Below are positions 48,090 through 61,153 of a DNA stretch of 64,000 nt, one piece after another. The notes beneath the pieces were generated by a model, which ran no database searches, had not been told where the DNA came from, and worked only from the letters and a program-made list of their open reading frames with translations. This DNA comes from Gymnopilus junonius (taxonomy: Eukaryota; Basidiomycota; Agaricomycetes; Agaricales; Galerinaceae): assembly GCA_015501075.1 (NCBI GenBank), contig JADNYJ010000159.1:23893-87892 (forward strand). Reading direction: 5' to 3'. Both the position numbers and the translations under genes were made by a program. Positions within the stretch are counted from its first letter, which is position 1. Each line of letters opens with the position of its first letter.

Positions 48090-51000
48090 ATGCCCGCTGA
48101 ACCTACAAAATCCAAACTCAAACGCCGTAATAGCAGGAAAGACTTGGAGGAATACAGATTTGATGGAAATCACGGTCGAGAACTCGAACTAAAGCGGAAC
48201 AGAGGTGCGTGGTCCGCTCATCGCTCTTCTGAACACCACATGGCCTGCTGCTGACTTTTCTTCGTCCTGCAGGCGAGGTAAATGCACCACATTCATCTCT
48301 TCTCGCACTACACCCGTTTTGACATCCCTTATCGTCTTAGGTCAGTTGTGCCGAATGTCGCAGGTACGTATGCGATCATCGCACTATTTTTCCGAGTCGG
48401 CGACTGATTTCGGCCAAGATTGAAGATAAAATGCGACAAGCAGATCCCATGTCAGTCATGTCAGGTATGCTTTCCGTAACCTTTGATGTTTTGAGGACGG
48501 AAACGAAGGTTTTTCCAGCGTAGAGGATGTGCGGCTCTATGTCCCAATGGTGAGTTTTTCCGCCGATCTTGGTCGGTTCAGTGCCGCTGAATCTTACTCA
48601 GGCAGTCTCGCCACTGGCCAGGGGACGAGGTATCTACCCAATCCATCATCTTAGCAGAGAATTCGCCCTCATTTACCCACACAGATTTGTCTTAGCTGCC
48701 ACAGAACACCTACATCGTCGAATAGCCAAGCTCAGCAATCGTATCCGACTACTGGAAGACGCACTTTCATCGCTCCAGGCAAAACATTCGTCGGAACCGC
48801 ATCCACTTCTTCGAGAAGATTGATCCACGTCGAAGAACGTGACGGAGAAGCTGATGGCGAGGCGGATGACGGATCAGCGCCATCAGCGCCAGGCGGAGAG
48901 GTTTTGGAGGCGTTTGGTACGCTGTCGATATCGGAAAATGGAATTTCGAGGTTTTTTGGGCCTACTGGAGGTTCAGAGGTGGTCTGTCTTATATCTCTCC
49001 TCGTTCCGTCTCCTGATCCGTTCTTACTGCGCAGTCTCTTTTGATAGTACGTCCATTCCTTATTCACTCCGTCTCAGTCCTCCATTTGACCTTCTCTCCC
49101 ATAGGCGAATTTGGACTCGAAAGACGCTTCCCCTGAAATGAGCCACACGCCTGACTCGCTGCAGGAGACAAAAAGCCAGTCGTCGATAGGCGATTTGGCA
49201 CTTTTTTCCCAGTCATTTCCGTTCACTCCCATGGGCCAGCTTTCCGACGTTCAGGAACTTGTCGAATCTCACCTCCCCCCTTTCGAGCGCACGGTTGTTC
49301 TTTGCCAGACGTATTTTGATCAGGCGGGTTGGTTGTTCCGAGGCGTCACCCGAATTCAGGTCTTTGACGATATGCTACCTGTCATATACAAGCAGAAACC
49401 ATCGCCTTTCGGTGAAGACTACAGTGGACCCCACGATCTCTCTATGCTATTCATGGTGATGGCGATAGGTTCTCTGGTTGGATCTGAGTCGTCGACTGCT
49501 CTTGGCGAGCATTATCATCAGGTCGCCCGGGCCGCCATATCCCTGCAACCCATTCTGGAGAAGCCTTCTATTGTCACCATTCAGTCTCTTCATCTCATGA
49601 GCATCTATAACGCCATGAGCGGAAGTGATCTGAAAAGTGAGACCAGTATGGAGATGACTTGGTCCCTGATCACGCTGGCGTCCCACTTATCGCAAACGGT
49701 ACGCCCTAATTTTATTTTAGACTTAAACCTTACTCACAATTATCCAACAGATCGGTCTTCGTGAGTTCATCCCTTCTCTCGGCTTGCCCTTGAGTTTATG
49801 AATAGTTTCCCTCGACAGATCGTGACAGTGCTCGTTGGGGATTAACTCCAAAGATGATCCAACGGCGTCGGATCCTATTTTGGGACCTCTTTGTTGCCGA
49901 TGTCTGGACAGTAAGCATTCATCATTCGATTCGAGTACATTCTTATATTTTCATTTAGAGTCTGAACACCGGACGTCCTCCTTCATTTTCTCTCGCCTAT
50001 ATCGATTGCAGTTTTCCCGAATACGGGCCTGATGATAGCGCAAGCTCTGCATGTACGTTTTCGAGAATTTTTTCTGGAATTCCGACTGACCTATCAATCA
50101 GTTGAAATTTGGCAGTTTCGCTTCGCCGCTGAATGTGTAGCTGAGGTTACATCGCGCACGCTAACTGCAGAAGCGCCCACTTATGCTACTATCATGGAGC
50201 TGGACAGAAAAGTGCGCGACTTTGCTCTTCCAGAGACGATTGTCGCCTCTCGCAATGATTTCGGAGCTACCTTCCAGCGATGCGTTCTCGAGCATGTTCG
50301 AGAAACAAGTAAATATCTCTACTCTTTTTCATTCGCTATCAAGAGCTGAATCATAGTATCAGTCCTCCTGTATATCCATCGAAGTTTCTTTGCACAAGCT
50401 ATTATCGAACACCCTGTAAATCCGCTCAAAAGCACCTATGCGCCATCCTTCCTTGCTGCGTACCGTGCATCTTCTACTATCCTAAAGTCAATTCGCGAGC
50501 AGTTCAGTCTCTGGCCCAACGCATCAGCACGTTTTTGGACGATGTGGACATTTGGATTTTCTGCTGCGGTTGGTACAGTTATTGCCTAATTCTTGTCAGT
50601 CATTAACGCCCCTCTCTTCTAGGTTGTATTCGGTACTGTCGTTACCCGTGGTCCACGTTCACCCTTGGCGCAGTCTGCTATGAATGAACTCGAGCAGGCC
50701 TGCGTTTTATTCCAAAAGGCGTCTGCCTACAGCATCAGAGCAACGAAAGCACTCGTGCGTTATATTTTTCGAATTGCTCGCCTTCCAAAAACTTAATCAT
50801 TATATTATTTCAGCCCGTCCTTACCAAGTTAAGCGAAAAAGCCCGCAACGCTCTCTCCTCTGCACAGTCGGAGCAAATCCCCATGACTGTCGACAAGGGC
50901 GGTATGTACTGGAACATCAAGGAAGAAGAGACCGAGGACGAATTATCGATTTTTGCCGGTCACACACGTTTCGTTAATGCGAAGCGTAATCCCGACTCGA

Positions 51001-51758
51001 CAACCACTTCTCCGCCTCATTCCATCCGTTTGGAGCCGAGTCCACCTTTGTATAATATTTCTCCCCCTGATCCCTTGCCTTCAATGACATGCAATCGATG
51101 GGCATGTCGCCTCCTAGTCATATCAATATACCTTCCAACTTCCCACTTCCGTCTATTGGATCGGGGTCATCGTCGAATAATTGGGATCAGACAATACCTC
51201 TTCACGTCTCAGATCCGTATATTCCACCACCCACAGGCGCCCAGCCTCATCCTTACTCTTCCGTCGAACCAGCCTCTCAACAAATTTCTGCATCTGATAT
51301 TCGTTCTTCCACCTACGGATGGCCGCTAGGTCCGTCCCAGCCTCCCCATTCGGCGCCTACCTCATATCACCACCAAATTCATCCGATAATTATCACCTGG
51401 ACCCGAACACCCTTCAACGTCATCAGCAGTACCACGTTCCCGCCGCGCCCATGGATTCGCCTGACGTTCATCCACATTCCGCCCATGCGCATTATGCTCC
51501 CCAGTACCAGCCTCAACCCAGGCATGACGTTCCGTCAATTGCTCTCAGCGACAGCCACTACGCCAGTCGTCATCTCAGCCTGGTCTGTACGCCATGTACG
51601 CTACTGGCGGTGCTCCAGATTACCGAGTTCAGGCGGAAGGTCCGACGACAATGGACCTTGCGAATCTCGGCCTGGCTTCGCGTGACTCGAGACTGGATGA
51701 AAGATGGAGTTCGTTCATCTCGGATTCGGGACTGCTCTCAGATTTTAGGGGACAATGA
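48090..51758 (+). CDS. Zn2Cys6 fungal transcription factor with middle-homology (fungal_trans) domain
   Basis: ATG at 48090 (MPAEPTKSKLKRRNSRKDLE). The zinc cluster is split by introns: VSCAECRR, then LKIKCDKQIPCQSCQ, then RRGCAALCPNG, giving the C-x2-C-x6-C..C-x2-C-x6-C set. A coiled coil follows (EHLHRRIAKLSNRIRLLED, SSLQAKH). The large exon near 49105-49700 holds the start of the fungal_trans region (SHLPPFERTVVLCQTYFDQA); later exons carry the conserved RRRILFWDLFVADVW, SLNTGRPPSFSLAYIDCSFP and RTLTAEAPTYATIMELD. The C-terminal tail is Ser/Pro/Gln-rich and ends SRDSRLDERWSSFISDSGLL. Such proteins bind CGG-type sites and control metabolism genes in the nucleus. Frame breaks that one base would heal lie at 48820-48821 (T run), 51083-51084 (A run), and two more in 51300-51600. 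Confidence 0.88.
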
Positions 51759-52399
51759 TTGTCGATAATTGGCTTTGCGGATGGACTTCTCTTTAATTGT
51801 TTTCGAACATTGCTAATCCTTTATCTCAACATGCTTTTGTCGTACTTATATTAATTAACACAGGATTAAATTGTCGTATAGACCACGATTTTATGCTTAT
51901 CTGCCCAGGTTTATCTTCTGTCGTGGTCTAGAGACTCGACTCGCTACAGCTGGGTTGGCCTTTCTGGATCTTTTCCCGGCGTGATCTGTTTTTTTCTATT
52001 GCTATACGTACCAGGGAAACGCCAGCCGTTAGGCTTTCAGAGTGCTAAATCTTTCTAATTTGAGGTTCAATGGTCAAGAACCGAATTCACATTACGCATG
52101 GAAATAAACAAATCAAGGAGTACACCAGAATAGACAGACCAATTGCGTCTTGCAACTTGAACTAAAGTTACATCAAGCCGGGAAATGTTAGGCTGTAGCA
52201 ACCATCGTTGACGGTTATTAAAGATTTTAATGGCACAATCAATAGTACACACTCACTGGCAAATATTAAAGAATTTCTCTGCATAATCTGTCGAACGTAC
52301 AGAGGAAAGGAATGGGTCGTCACTGAGATTGAAGACAGTGTTTGAGTATGTTTGGCCACAGTTTACTTTCCGCCTCATCTCTCTGATTACTCTCGTCCT

Positions 52400-55300
52400 C
52401 ACGTCCTCCTCACATTCGAGTCTTTGCTAATTTTTCGCTCTAGGGCCGCATAACCCATCTTATCGTATGCAAGTAATATTGAAATACTCAACTTACGTCA
52501 AACGATTCATGCAACATTGACTCGCGTCTTTTCGTCTCCAGGGTCTATTGACACTGGCCAGCGAGATTTCTCTCTTTCTGCCCTACAATAAACACGCTGC
52601 ACGCGACTGTGACGTAGCCACGTTCGAAACCGACCTGCCCTATTCGGGCGCCACTTTGCTGGCCTGTCTATTCCGAATCATTGTTGGAGGCACTGGAGGA
52701 AAGTGAGTCTAACTCTAACTTTCATTTTCTTCTTTCTGGACGCGCATCCTGACAGATTTATTCGTCAGCCTTCTGCGTCTAATGTGATTGTCTATGGGAA
52801 CTGGGCTCTTAAGCACGTACCGCGGAATCTAGATTGGAGAAGGCATGGGAGGCTCAAAGACTTCTTGAAAGGCACGCAACTCGTTTACGACCAAGGTAAG
52901 TCCTTATCGCGTTATGTCTGAAAGTTGTTATGCTTATCTTAGCCATATAGCTCCCTATGTTTAATACCCTTCCTCCTTGTGCAAGAAGGGAGTTTCCAGA
53001 TCCTTGATGGGTCTCCGTCAATGCCGGCGGAAACGATTCTGTTACATTTTTATCTGGATCACGACATCGAGCCGACTTCGTCCTACTCTATTTAAGATTC
53101 GTGGATGGTCAGTAGACGTGACGCGGACGATATATGGTCGTGAGTTTGAAATCTTTCCTGCCCGAACATGAGTTCATACTTACTAGTCTTGAAGCTTGCG
53201 TAGCTGCCGTATCCCGCAGTTTATATTCCATTCCCCTTTTTATACTTCTCAAACGCGCCTGGTAATGCATTTCTGACTCGTTGGTAGCAATGCTTTCAAC
53301 CATAGGAAGTCAAACACAAACCACTGTCAGGTTTTCGTCACCACTTCCCCGTCTCCGCCGTTCGAGGCCTTGGTACAGAATAACGCCTGGTATCGGCCGC
53401 GTCAGCGGTTCAGACATCGTTTCAAATCTACCTAACAGCAATGAGGAAGGCGGGCGGGCTCGAGGACTAGTTAAAAGGGGAAGGTGAAATGAAGAAGTCC
53501 GTATGGCAAGGAGGACGGAACTTCGAGTTAAATGGAACAGGAAGTGAGTGATATGTTGTTGTTGACTGTGAACATAGAGGGGCTGATAACGCGTTCATTA
53601 TTTTTTTTCCGGTTCCTGGTATGTAGGGCTCTTGGGTCAATACGTTTGAGGCTAGACATCCTCATAAACAACGTGTTCATCGAGTACTGAGGTGAAAGCA
53701 GTTCCACTGGAATGTTTAGTAATTCTTCGTGGACGGTTCGGAGTGTTTTAAACATGCGAACTTCTTGGTACCGCTGGGCGTTCATGCTGGGCATTTGTAA
53801 ACGGGATTTTGGTGCATCTGGTTGTGCATTTTCAGTGGTGTACAATAGGAAGTAAAAGCATTTCAGTTGGCTGTACAGCTGTATTTCCTGGTACGCCCAA
53901 TTAAATTATTTGTAAGTTCAGCGGTATTGACATGTCGAAATTATGCTGCTAACGTGATAGATAATAATCACGATTCGCACTGCGATGGCCTTAAGACGGC
54001 GCTAAACTCTCGGACGCAATGAGCCAGAAAAAAATGAACAACAAAACTGAGTTGCGAGGTCCGATTACTCGACTATATGTCCGCGAGAAATCGTACGCTG
54101 CTGCTGTCCACATTTAGGGGTTATTGTATCAGATGAAGATACTGGAATGGACTGTCCGTGAAAGTATATGATCGAACATGATATGTCCAGAGCTGATCTG
54201 TTGCGTAGACGAATAGACGAATGGAAAGAAAGCAGAATGAAAGAGATGATAAATATCTATATGCGTGAAAGTCCTAGTCTTGTAATTGAACACTTCGACC
54301 TGGATTCAAGAGATCTTAAGCACACACATATAGACTGTACGTTTGTTAACCAAAGTAAAGAATCGGAAATCGTCTGCTTCGAAATCAATTTGAAATCTCA
54401 ATGAATGATTTCGACTTGAACGACTGCGAGGGGACAGACCAAATTACTGACGTTTTTCGACCTTTGTTCACCACTGGGAGGCTTAGTATAAATTATTGGA
54501 CATGCAAATGAACGGGTTCAACTTGCAATTGGATTCAACCAGGTCTACCAAGCTCTACAACTTCGGATTTCTAGGAAAGTGTTTGACACAGTTTGGCTAC
54601 GGCTTGCAGGGACTCTTCGGCCCTCTTTCTTTCGGCCCTCTTTCCGCCCCAACCCCCACATTCCTGTATCTCCTGCGGTTACCTTTCGGCTTAAGGACTT
54701 GCACAAGTTCGATTATATGTATGTGAAATTGAATTAATCGAGCTATTTCACCCGATTGACGTGTCCTTGTTTGACCAGTGTCATTTGTAACGGTTTCTCT
54801 CCTTTTCGTCTCAAAGCTTACCACTGTGAACTCGGTCTCTCCCGTTCTCTACTACTATGGACATGGTATTCGTAGTTATGATGTAGCGACTCTGACACCT
54901 GCTTGTGACGCCGCGACTCTCGCGTGTCTATTCTGTTGGAATCGTTGGGGTGGATCTGTGTTATTGGAAAGTGAGTCCGACTCCTTTGTTCTTGCTGGAC
55001 CGCGTTCTTACGAAATTCTGTTAGAACAGCTTTCCGCACCTCGTGAAGTTGTACAATACCGGCTGGGCGGTCCTTTCTGGGAGAGTGAATGGGGTAGATG
55101 GAGAATTTTAGGGGGGATATGCAACTCACGTCCACGGTTTTACGGTCAAGGTGAGCTCTTCTTTCCCTTCCGCCCGTAATTTGTCATCCTCATTCTTTGG
55201 TGCATACTTAGGTGTCCGGATATGCTTTCATTATGCCAACGCGGAAGTACGAGGTTCTGCCAGTGTCTACGTTGAACTGAGGCCCAGCTTCGACTTCTTC

Positions 55301-56310
55301 CTGCCCCGCTGGAGACTTCGTGGATAATCTGAAATACGACAGGGCGGATATAGCGTGATGTGAGTTTGAAGTATTGCCATGCTGAATGCCAGTTCCTACT
55401 GACGGCTCCTCTTGAAGCTTGCATAGTTGCCGTATCCTACAGTCCCTGGCGATTGACTCAATGGACGAGTTTCTTTGCCCCTGGAAACACCTTTATATCT
55501 CGTGAGTGTGGATACTTTCTGTCATAAATAGTTTTTAATGAGAATTGTTCGTAGCTTTTTTACTGCCGGTTCCGAATACCCACGTTCCCCGTTCCTGGCC
55601 TCGATGAATAATAATGGATGTTATCAACGGATAACTGCCATGTCAGACTCACTAACGTCACCTCAAATCTACTTACCATTGTGGGCGAAGGTGGGCGTGG
55701 GTAATTAAAAGGAGAACAGAGGTACCAGCAAGCAGGATTTCAAGTTGGTGAGTAAGTTATACATGTCGTTGAGTATGAGAATTTCTGATAGTGATTCTAG
55801 TAACAGTTGATCCAGTTTGGCGTGTCAGTGCGTTTGGTTAATATGTCTGACACTCCTCCTACGTAAATAGTTCGTCACGTAGGGTCAATTTTACCGGAAT
55901 GTTTGGTTACTCCTCTCAGGCCTCGGTGCATCTCGGGAATCCTGGTAATGCATGCGAATGTCCTAGTGGTGTAGTTCGCGGATGGCGGGTGTTTGTGAAG
56001 GGCTGCGGCTCTAATAAAAACCCGATGTGCCTTGGTTGGTGAGCCAGCTGTCTTCCTTAGTACGTCAAATCAAATTATCTGGAAGCTTAAAAATATTGAC
56101 GTGCCAAAATTGTAGTACTTGGATAGGATAGAACGAAATTGTGACTTGAAATGAGAAAATCTTGTAATCGTTTTTCACGGGAACGATGACTTGGAGGGGT
56201 TCGTCCTCTCGGGATGTGAAGGAGGGAGAAGAAAAGGATGGACGGCGAGCTATGAGATTGAATTACTCGACTATACGATCTTGCGATCTCGGCTGAATGC
56301 GTAAATGTTT
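52400..56310 (+). repeat. Tandem segmental duplication, two copies of about 1.6 kb
   Basis: Copy A (about 52400-54100) and copy B (about 54750-56310) are collinear. Shared blocks in order: a GACGTAGC..CG start with GGCCTGTCTATTC/GCGTGTCTATTC; a GAAAGTGAGTC.. intron start (52701 and 54967); an exon end CAAG before GTAAG/GTGAG (52894 and 55149); a GTGAGTTTGAA..T block (53140 and 55359); TCTTGAAGCTTGC.TAG..GCCGTATCC (53190 and 55412); a TCAAATCTAC block with GTTAAAAGG/ATTAAAAGGAG; TGGAATGTTT; and GATT.ACTCGACTAT near the ends. In one frame both code a matching peptide (DVAT......ATL.ACLF), so an ancestral gene was duplicated, but neither copy keeps a full open frame and I cannot name it. Confidence 0.65.
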
Positions 56311-56449
56311 GAACCTACTTTTTCTACGGACTAATGAAATGAGCTACGTTCGCTTTTGAATAGGATGTTACATCTACGAGAATGTATAGGTTGGTGTATA
56401 TAAGACGCAGACCATGGAAGGAGAGATATGATAGATATGCGCATGCTGC

Positions 56450-56690
56450 GTGAAGGCATTGGAGGTCGGAAAAGAGCATTCGTCGGGCAAAGGAGCGGAA
56501 CTTGGAAAAAGAGCTAATTATCGCTCGAACGGTCAACTTCCACATGAAAGCCTTATCAGCAGTTAAAGTGAGCACTACAATCCGGCGGAAGTACACTTCG
56601 CCACGCCCCGAAAGCCTCCCTCGTCTCACCCAACAAGACTCCACGAAAAGCGTACTCTCTCTACGTGGCATAAACAACATTAGTCCATGA
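56450..56690 (+). CDS. Small basic ORF, hypothetical
   Basis: A frame open to the stop at 56688-56690 reads HWRSEKSIRRAKERNLEKEL, then VNFHMKALSAVKVSTTIRRK and a Ser/Arg/Pro-rich end. It is amphipathic and basic, about 78 codons from where protein-like composition begins; the first in-frame ATG is at 56502. No splice acceptor is obvious upstream. It could be a real short exon or chance; I cannot assign a function. Confidence 0.25.
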
Positions 56691-57371
56691 CCGTCCCGAT
56701 GAGCGGTTGTTCAGGATGTATTTCGGTATAGGCCCTTGGTATCCTATGAACGGTATGGGTGGAATTCTTCGCCCTGGGGCGAGCAGGGGCGGGTGTTTTG
56801 CCTGGCGGTATTGGTAAATACTAAAGAAGATCGATGCACGTTGAAGAAGATCACAGGACTTTCTGGAAATTGGACTCGGTAATATGTATGAAAGGTAGAG
56901 AAAGGATGTACCTACTCTTCGAAATTGCGAACATATTGTCCAGTCTACCGAGGACGGTTTGCTTTTTATTCTTCGATTTTAAGATGGATTCTGGCTGTCT
57001 CGATATATGAATCGGCCGATTCCATGCCATAGAGGTCTAATTCCGACGCGGCAGCCTTTACTTAATACTGGATTGTTGGGAAGTATCTTGCGGACACTCG
57101 AGATTCGAATACTGGTCGGGTACTGAAGTTGACAGTGACAGGTCGCCATACGATAGCTTGGAAGTCGGAAGTGTGACGAGCTCGAGAGAAGGAAGTAAAT
57201 ACGGAAATGAGATTGGAAGAGTGGTGGGAAAAAGCCACTTCAGTACGGATGACCAATCGATCCGTCCCCGTCCCGCGCTTCATATTTACCGATCCGACCT
57301 CGTCTCGTTCTTCGTATACCCTATCACCTGGAAAGTCATAACGTCGAACCTTTCTTCTTAACAAAAACTAA

Positions 57372-60300
57372 ATGGCGCGCCCCGTGAGCATGGTGCTTTC
57401 TACTTCATCAGCAACACCACTTCCGCCGCCTGGATTACAAAGAAGCCACCAAACGTTCAACGGAAACCTGGCAGAACAACCTCGAACTCGTATTCCATCA
57501 CGCCAAGAATCAATTTACGGATGTTATCTGGGAGTTTGTGAGCGAGAAGGAGGATGACGTGAAGGTTCTTGAACATGTGTGGGGACATAAAGGTACAATT
57601 TTCTTTTTAGTTTACTGTTTTGATGCCGTTGCTGATCCATCCATGATCTTTAGCGATTGCATATGCTAGAGCCCCGCCTAGCTTCCAGAATTGGTACTTT
57701 GCTTCACGTCCAAATGGCGCGACCTCGCCGCTGCCGTCAGCCTCGTCCCTGGGCCCGGAAACGTCTATGACGGCCTTCGCGCGTACCCCGCCCCCCAACT
57801 TGCACTCCTCATCATCTTCGAACACATTACCCGCTCCCACATTTTCTTCTGTCATACCAACCACTTCCTCCACGCTCCTCCGCCTGACGACCTCCATGAA
57901 CCCCACCATCTTCTCCGCCGAACTTGAATTTCTTTATACAGGCAAAGGCTTTTAGCGAGGCCTTCGAGTTCCCCTTTGATGAAGCGAGAGAACATACCCG
58001 GAGCGGGGCAGAGGGGGACGATGATCCTGATATGTTGCGCATTGATAAGCTCCGCAAGGTCTTCTTATTCATATGGCGCTAGAGGTTGTGTTCGGACGTG
58101 AGGATCTTGCTGAGTGGGAATTCCGGTGGACGGAGCCATGAGAGTGTCACGGAGGTTTTTTCGTCGCGCGGGTTTATACTCGTTTCGAGATCGAGTTATT
58201 TCTTGGATCAGCTCACTTGGTTGACGACGACGACGACGAGGGCTCTTTTGGCTGCTGGTGGCGGTGATGCGGCGAATGAGCCTCCGACGATTACGCTGCC
58301 GTTTACACCGTTTGTCCTTGCCTAGCTGCGTTTTACCCTAGGGTTCTGTATACCGGCACCCTCATTTTTTCGCATAGGACGTACGACCTATCGACTGCGT
58401 TTGTTCAAGCGAGGAAGGGGATGGAGGAGGTTTTGGTGAGAATTGTCAGAAGTGTTTTGGGTCGGCGGAGGAGGACGCGGAGGAGGAGTGGATGGAGATT
58501 ATAAGGAGGGATGGGGTGAGGTTTGAAGATGGGGAGAGAGTCGAGTGGGTGATGGCTGCTGTGCTGAGGGGCGTGAAGGAGGCGTATGCGCCGGTCGTTT
58601 ATCAGGTTTGTTTGTTTTTTTACTTGAAACTGTTTTCGTATTCTGACTCCTTATTATTTTCAGGCACTTGTTTCTTCGACTTTGCTCCGTCTGCATCCGA
58701 CTGAGCCGACTGCGACACTGCTGGCTGTGACTTCGCATGCGCGGGTACAGGTTGAGCAGACGCGGCTGGAGTTCCTCAAGTAGATTGGGAAACGTTGGTT
58801 GGTGATTCGTCAAGAAAACGGTTTGATCATCTCGAAGGATACGCATTGAAGGAAATTAGTGATCGTAAGCATTTTTTTGTCTTATATTAAAAATCTTATG
58901 TTCTAAAAGTTACTCATTACATAGATATTGAAGTTCCCATGTAAGACCTGCTCAGCCCGCCTATACACCCTCGTAATCGTGGCTCTCGGTCTCCCTCATC
59001 ATCTGCTCCCTCAAATAGACAACGTCCGCCCAACTCTGCCTCTGCATTCTCCCACAATCCACTACTGGGACCGGTTTCCAACCACCCATATACTTCCAAA
59101 ATTGATGCGGGGAGCAGCATGCGCGTGAGCGTGTTGAGTCGCAGTATTGGCGGGGCGACGCCTGCTAGGTCTGCTAAGACCACAGGAAGGAGTGCGGCGA
59201 GGAGCGTGCATAGTCTTGCTAGCTCTGATGAGTCGCGAGAGTGAGAGAATGGTGTCAACGGCCCGACATCCGGGGCATCATGTCCATGGAACTGGGCAGT
59301 CGCATGGGAATGGCAATAACGGAGGGATGTCCCCTGCTAAGCAGCTCGCGGCTGACGTCCGCGCTGGACGTGCTCGTTCCGTCCCTGGTGGTTCTGGTCG
59401 ATGAAGGACAGGTCTTCCTCATCGTCATTCAGACAGCCATCCATTATTGAGCCGCATCAGGAGGAGGAGGATGACTATGGGGATCGGGAGAGTAGGGATG
59501 TGACTATTGAAGATGGTGATGGGATAAGGATTCATTGGCGGGCGGGGATTATGGTGATGAGGAGGATAAGTCGGACGTGGGCGATGACAGCAGTGTGGCC
59601 GAGGAAGAAGCACGGCAGACCAAGGCTAGCGATGCCAGTTCGGTGTACCACACCCCTGGCCCGCTCCAGAAGACCTTCATCACCGGCGCCAGTCTGGTGA
59701 GTGTGTCTTCCCGCGCCAATATGCGTAGTGGAGCTGGATCGCGCTCTACTTCGACTCCCACTTCCAAGTCAGCTTCGAGGAGCATCACGCCGTCTGTCAA
59801 ATCTCAGACACCAACGACATCGACGTCCAGAACAGAGTAGACTTTGAGCAGCGTCGCTTCTCCATCTTCTCCGTCTCTTAGGCCCAGCTCACGTGGGAGT
59901 ACGAGGTCGAGGGTGACTACTACTACTTCCACCAATCGGATGGACCCCCAAGCACTTCCAGGCCATCCTCCCGCGTATCCACATTGTCAGTTTCGTCTCT
60001 GCTAATAGGCCCGTCTCCACGCTGTCCAGTGCGACGGATAGGACAGAAACAACTACGTCATTCAAAACTGCCTCTTGTGGTTTGTCCACACCTGTCAATC
60101 AGAGGTCGAGAAAGACGTCGGCGGCGAGTACGGTCAGCGTGAAAACTGCGGGTGGTTCTCCGTTGGGCGCCCTGCGGGTAATTCGCCTGTGAATCAGAGG
60201 AGTCGGAAGATATCAAGCACGAGCGTCAGCAGTGCGGCTAGTACCACCGACAGCTTGAGGAGCGTCAAGTCGCCTGCTACTGGGGTGGAAGGCAAGGCTA

Positions 60301-61153
60301 CACCTCTCAAGAGGGTGCCGTCTGCGCCTATGGGCCTGTGGTCGACCCTGACAAGCTCAGCCCGGCGAGCGCAGCCGCCAAGTCGCCTCGACTTCAGACC
60401 TCGAAATCGGCTGGCTCGGCCTCTGTTTCAGCGGGCCCGGTAAGGAAGCCGGGTGTGATGGACAGGAAAAAGTCGACGGAATCATTGGCATCGAGGAAGT
60501 CGCTTTCTGTTGTCGCCAAGCCCACCGCCCCCACGAAGAGCAGAGCCAATGCAGTGTTCCACCCAGCCCGAGTTTAAGCGTTCCTCCTGCGTTGCCGAGT
60601 AAGGATAAGGTTGGAGATGGAGATGTCGTGATGAAGGACAGGAAGGAGAAGCTTGATGAAAAGGTCGTGCCCAAGGATGAGCAAGTTGTGCTGAACGACG
60701 TGGGCGATAAGGAGAACGTCGTCCCTGATATTCAGCCTGCCGCTTCATCCACCTTGTACCTCCGACATCGCAAGGAAGACCAGAATCCATCATCAGCGAC
60801 GTCTCGGCCGAGGAACCTCTCGCCAATGCCTCCAGCACATTTACAAACAGGCCTCCTATCGACCCTGTCTTGGGTGGGAGCTCTGGAAGCGGAAGTAAAG
60901 GTGTAAACGAGCACAGGAAGACAGATAGTGCAGCGTCCGTTTCGAGCATTGCAACACTCACTGGGAGAAGGCGTGGGTCGGGCGATATGCTTCGGTTGAG
61001 AAGTGTCAAGGAGGCCAAGTCTTTTTCGTCATTGGCACCACCGGCAGTAACACCTTCCTCCCTGCCTCTTCCACCACTGCCACCTCTCTCGCCTAATAAT
61101 ATAACTTTAGGACCATGGACTATGGTCCGGCTTCACCCTGCTTGGGTGCTGGG
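57372..61153 (+). pseudogene. BTB/POZ-domain protein, decayed and truncated
   Basis: Fragments of one long agaricomycete BTB protein lie in order across several frames: TKRSTETWQNNLELVFHHAK (about 57450), AYARAPPSFQNWYFASRP (57657), LRLTTSMNPTIFSAELEFLY (57880), then, after one extra T at 57950-57953, FSEAFEFPFDEA and DKLRKVFLFIWR. An in-frame TAG follows, then SDVRILLSGN, SSRGFILVSRSSYFLDQL (the BTB core), LYTGTLIFSHRTYDLSTAF, RRDGVRFEDGERVEWVMAAV, and VQVEQTRLEFLK broken by another TAG. A Ser/Thr-rich tail with more stops and frame changes runs to 61150. Intact relatives act as adaptors for cullin-3-type ubiquitin ligases or scaffolds (inferred). Nonsense codons plus frameshifts mean real decay, not only read errors. 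The gene ends abruptly at a TTAGGG motif. Confidence 0.75.

Larger units (their letters stand above)
51759..57371. other. Gene-poor region dominated by a tandem segmental duplication
   Basis: Apart from the duplicated segment described separately, the region has short frames only. The frame at 54168-54404 (plus) has charged, protein-like composition (MIEHDMSRADLLRRRIDEWK) but no domain; the frame around 56450-56690 is listed separately. Stretches 51759-52400 and 56700-57370 show nothing I can support. Confidence 0.45.

Noticed and set aside
58210..58240. A GAC trinucleotide run in the BTB relic
   Set aside because: Only about five units, an ordinary low-complexity coding tract and not a notable microsatellite.
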